Assembly (NCBI RefSeq): GCF_022539315.1
Contig: NC_066314.1
Coordinates: 43,895,180-43,959,179, forward strand
Reading direction: 5' to 3'
Source of the DNA: Serinus canaria
Lineage: Eukaryota; Chordata; Aves; Passeriformes; Fringillidae
Length of the DNA stretch: 64,000 bases
Position 1 is the first letter of the stretch; every line of letters starts with the position of its first letter. Positions 62,209 to 64,000 of the stretch are shown here, piece after piece. Position numbers and translations under genes: made by a program. The notes under the pieces are model-generated. The model searched no databases. It saw only the letters and a program-made list of their open reading frames with translations, and had not been told where the DNA came from.

Positions 62209-62242
62209 TTTTGTTTGTTTGTTTGTTTGTTTGTTTGTTTTT
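62209..62242. repeat. (TTTG)n microsatellite
   Basis: About eight near-perfect TTTG units are followed by a T run. A tetranucleotide of this purity is likely to vary in length between individuals. Confidence 0.93.
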
Positions 62243-63562
62243 TGCATAAGAAAATTTTTTGTAGTTGAGGAAAACTTCTTTAATGTTAGTTTGGTAGACC
62301 AGGGTTCCTTAAAAACAGTTAATAGACCTTGTTCCCTGCTATGTACTGCGTGCTTAAAGCAATTCAGGAATATGAACCTGGTCCAAAAAACTGGGCCCTG
62401 GTGTCACTGGTGAATCTCCCAGAGGAAGAGCCATATGTGGCTGCCTCCCTCCCAGGGTTGTTTTGCCATATACAAAACCCCAGCTGCACTCCTATCCACA
62501 CCACCACTCACAACTCCTTCTTCATAAAGTCAGAGTTTCTCCCTCAGCAACAGAACTTCTCTTGTGGGAAGGACAAGACAATTCTGTGGTTTACCCCAAC
62601 AGCAGACTCTGATTCTCCTTGTCTTTAACAAAGCACACATCTACATCCATAGCCATTTCATTCCTCTGCTGTTTTAGTCTCCCATGAAATTCTGCATCTA
62701 GGGATTTTTTCACAAAATTCTCAAGACAGCTTGGGAACAAACATGTGCCTTGTTCACTTAGCAGCATCTTACTGCAGCCTTAGACCATGTCAGACAGGCT
62801 TCTAATTTGGATTAATTTAGTTTCTTTCTCTCTCTTTGCACCTTTTCCCATCAATAGCTCTGTTTGAGGCCACTGGGACAGTATCAGCTGTCACTTGCCA
62901 GCAGATGATGTCACTGTCACATACATCTGCTGGGCCTCTATTTTCACAAAAGGTAAGCTCCTCTGGATCTCTAGAGAGGCCACACAGTTTTGAATGCAGC
63001 TGAAACCTAGAGAAATAGATTTGACCTTCTTTTCAACAGCTGTAGTTCCTGAAATTGACTGATTTGCTGTCAATTCTGCCCAGATCATTTTAATCTTCAC
63101 ATTCTGCCTGCATCGGATCCAAATGTAATATTTTCTGTAATGTCAGTGACATGCTCTTACCTCCAGCTCATTAACAAAGCTGTTAGAAACCTTTTGTTGG
63201 TCCTCAGCATGATTTACTATGTGCTGCTGCTTCTCATGACTAAGGGGGGCTATTAGTGGGTATGGAACATTGCCAGTGTGCCTGGAAATTTTCTGTGCCT
63301 CCATAGTTGAAGTCCTGCCTGCAAGACAAGCTGCTTAGAAGATAGAAACAATATAATAACTCAGTTATAGACCATGGCCATTTCCTCCCTTCTGAAACAG
63401 AAGTTGCTTCTTTGTGATTTTACATACTTCTCAATACTTTAGCAATAGCAGTGAGCTTTTCCTGACCACAACACTTGAGTACTTAGAGAGCTGTGGTTCA
63501 GAAAGTCTTCTTTCTTATTTCTAAAGCAGATGAGCTGTGGGAATAGCACACTGTGAGGATTC

Positions 63563-63586
63563 TTTTTATTTATTTATTTACTTATG
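63563..63586. repeat. Short (TTTA)n tract
   Basis: TTTTTATTTATTTATTTACT holds about four TTTA units. It is too short to be informative. Confidence 0.75.
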
Positions 63587-64000
63587 TATGGTCTGAGTTG
63601 TTTTTTCTTTCTTTGCTGTCACATTAGGTCTTGCTGGCAATTGCTTTAGAGTGACTGTTTCCAGCTTGATAGGTGGCATTTCTCTGCATTAGTGCTAAAA
63701 ATTGTTTCTCTTAATGAAACCATTTCATGTTTCTGCATTAAAATTTGCTTTAAAAAAACCTCATTAAATTTTCATTGTCTACCAGTATGCAGCCAGTCAA
63801 AGACTTTAAAAATAAATGGTTTTGTTCTTTTTGAGTCAAATTATTAAATGTGAAAACATCACTTAGAGGACATACAGTTCAGGGCTTCAATTTGCATAGA
63901 AAACTCTCAGATACCACGCAAGATATATGCAGCAAAGGTGAAATAATATTCCCCAAGTCTTGCTCCTGTCTAATTGGAAGCAGGGGCATCTGTTGCCTGT

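Larger units (their letters stand above)
39611..64000. other. Intergenic DNA upstream of NTN4
   Basis: I see no exon with similarity to a known protein on either strand in these 24 kb. In mammals the next gene on the 5' side of NTN4 is SNRPF, tens of kilobases away, so a gap here is expected. Contents I can name are three CR1 fragments (41858-42057, 43603-43805, 55345-55620), a 68-bp duplication (60022-60154), and TTTG and TTTA repeats near 62220 and 63575. The remainder is unique AT-rich sequence, with no composition shift suggesting another CpG-island promoter. Confidence 0.75.

Noticed and set aside
39611..64000. Search for SNRPF or another neighbouring gene
   Set aside because: No Sm-domain or other recognisable exon is present; in mammals the next gene lies further away, so it probably falls right of the window.

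Overview
This is nuclear DNA of a vertebrate, most likely a bird and possibly a passerine. The evidence is spliced exons with GT-AG junctions, several fragments of CR1 LINE 3' ends that match the avian consensus wording I remember, and a compact AT-rich intron background broken by very GC-rich first exons and a CpG island. Turtles and crocodilians also carry CR1, so the bird assignment is strong but not proven.

The only protein-coding gene I can support is netrin-4 (NTN4), on the minus strand. Its first six coding exons can be placed to the base: exon 1 at 39088-39148 (signal peptide), exon 2 at 35035-35564 and exon 3 at 18023-18301 (laminin N-terminal domain and start of LE1), exon 4 at 8431-8557 (rest of LE1), exon 5 at 6924-7112 (LE2), exon 6 at 588-804 (LE3 and the start of the following cysteine-rich segment). 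Intron phases are 1, 0, 0, 1, 1, 2 and all joins keep frame, giving 467 complete codons plus two bases. The remaining roughly 160 residues, including the C345C/NTR domain, lie beyond the left edge. Netrin-4 is a secreted basement-membrane protein that binds laminin through its N-terminal domain.

Layout: 1-587 is partial intron 6. From 588 to 39148 there are six exons separated by introns of about 6.1, 1.3, 9.5, 16.7 and 3.5 kb. A CpG island with GC boxes covers exon 1 and the promoter (about 38385-39610). From there to 64000 is about 24 kb of upstream intergenic DNA with no exon I can recognise, holding three CR1 fragments, a 68-bp duplicated satellite and simple repeats.

The most notable finding is a 42-bp tandem duplication at the intron 2/exon 3 boundary (18282-18365). 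It copies the whole 3' splice site together with the first coding bases of exon 3. The distal copy is an intact acceptor with the better pyrimidine tract. Because 42 is a multiple of three, using it would insert 14 residues in frame, with no stop, exactly between the Glu and the Val-Ile-Phe-Arg that I recall as the laminin gamma-1 contact of netrin-4. This could be a lineage-specific switch between laminin-binding and non-binding isoforms, or simply a decoy site. Other points of interest are a CTCF-like motif in intron 2, a Z-DNA-prone CG/CA stretch in the CpG island, and two minisatellites.
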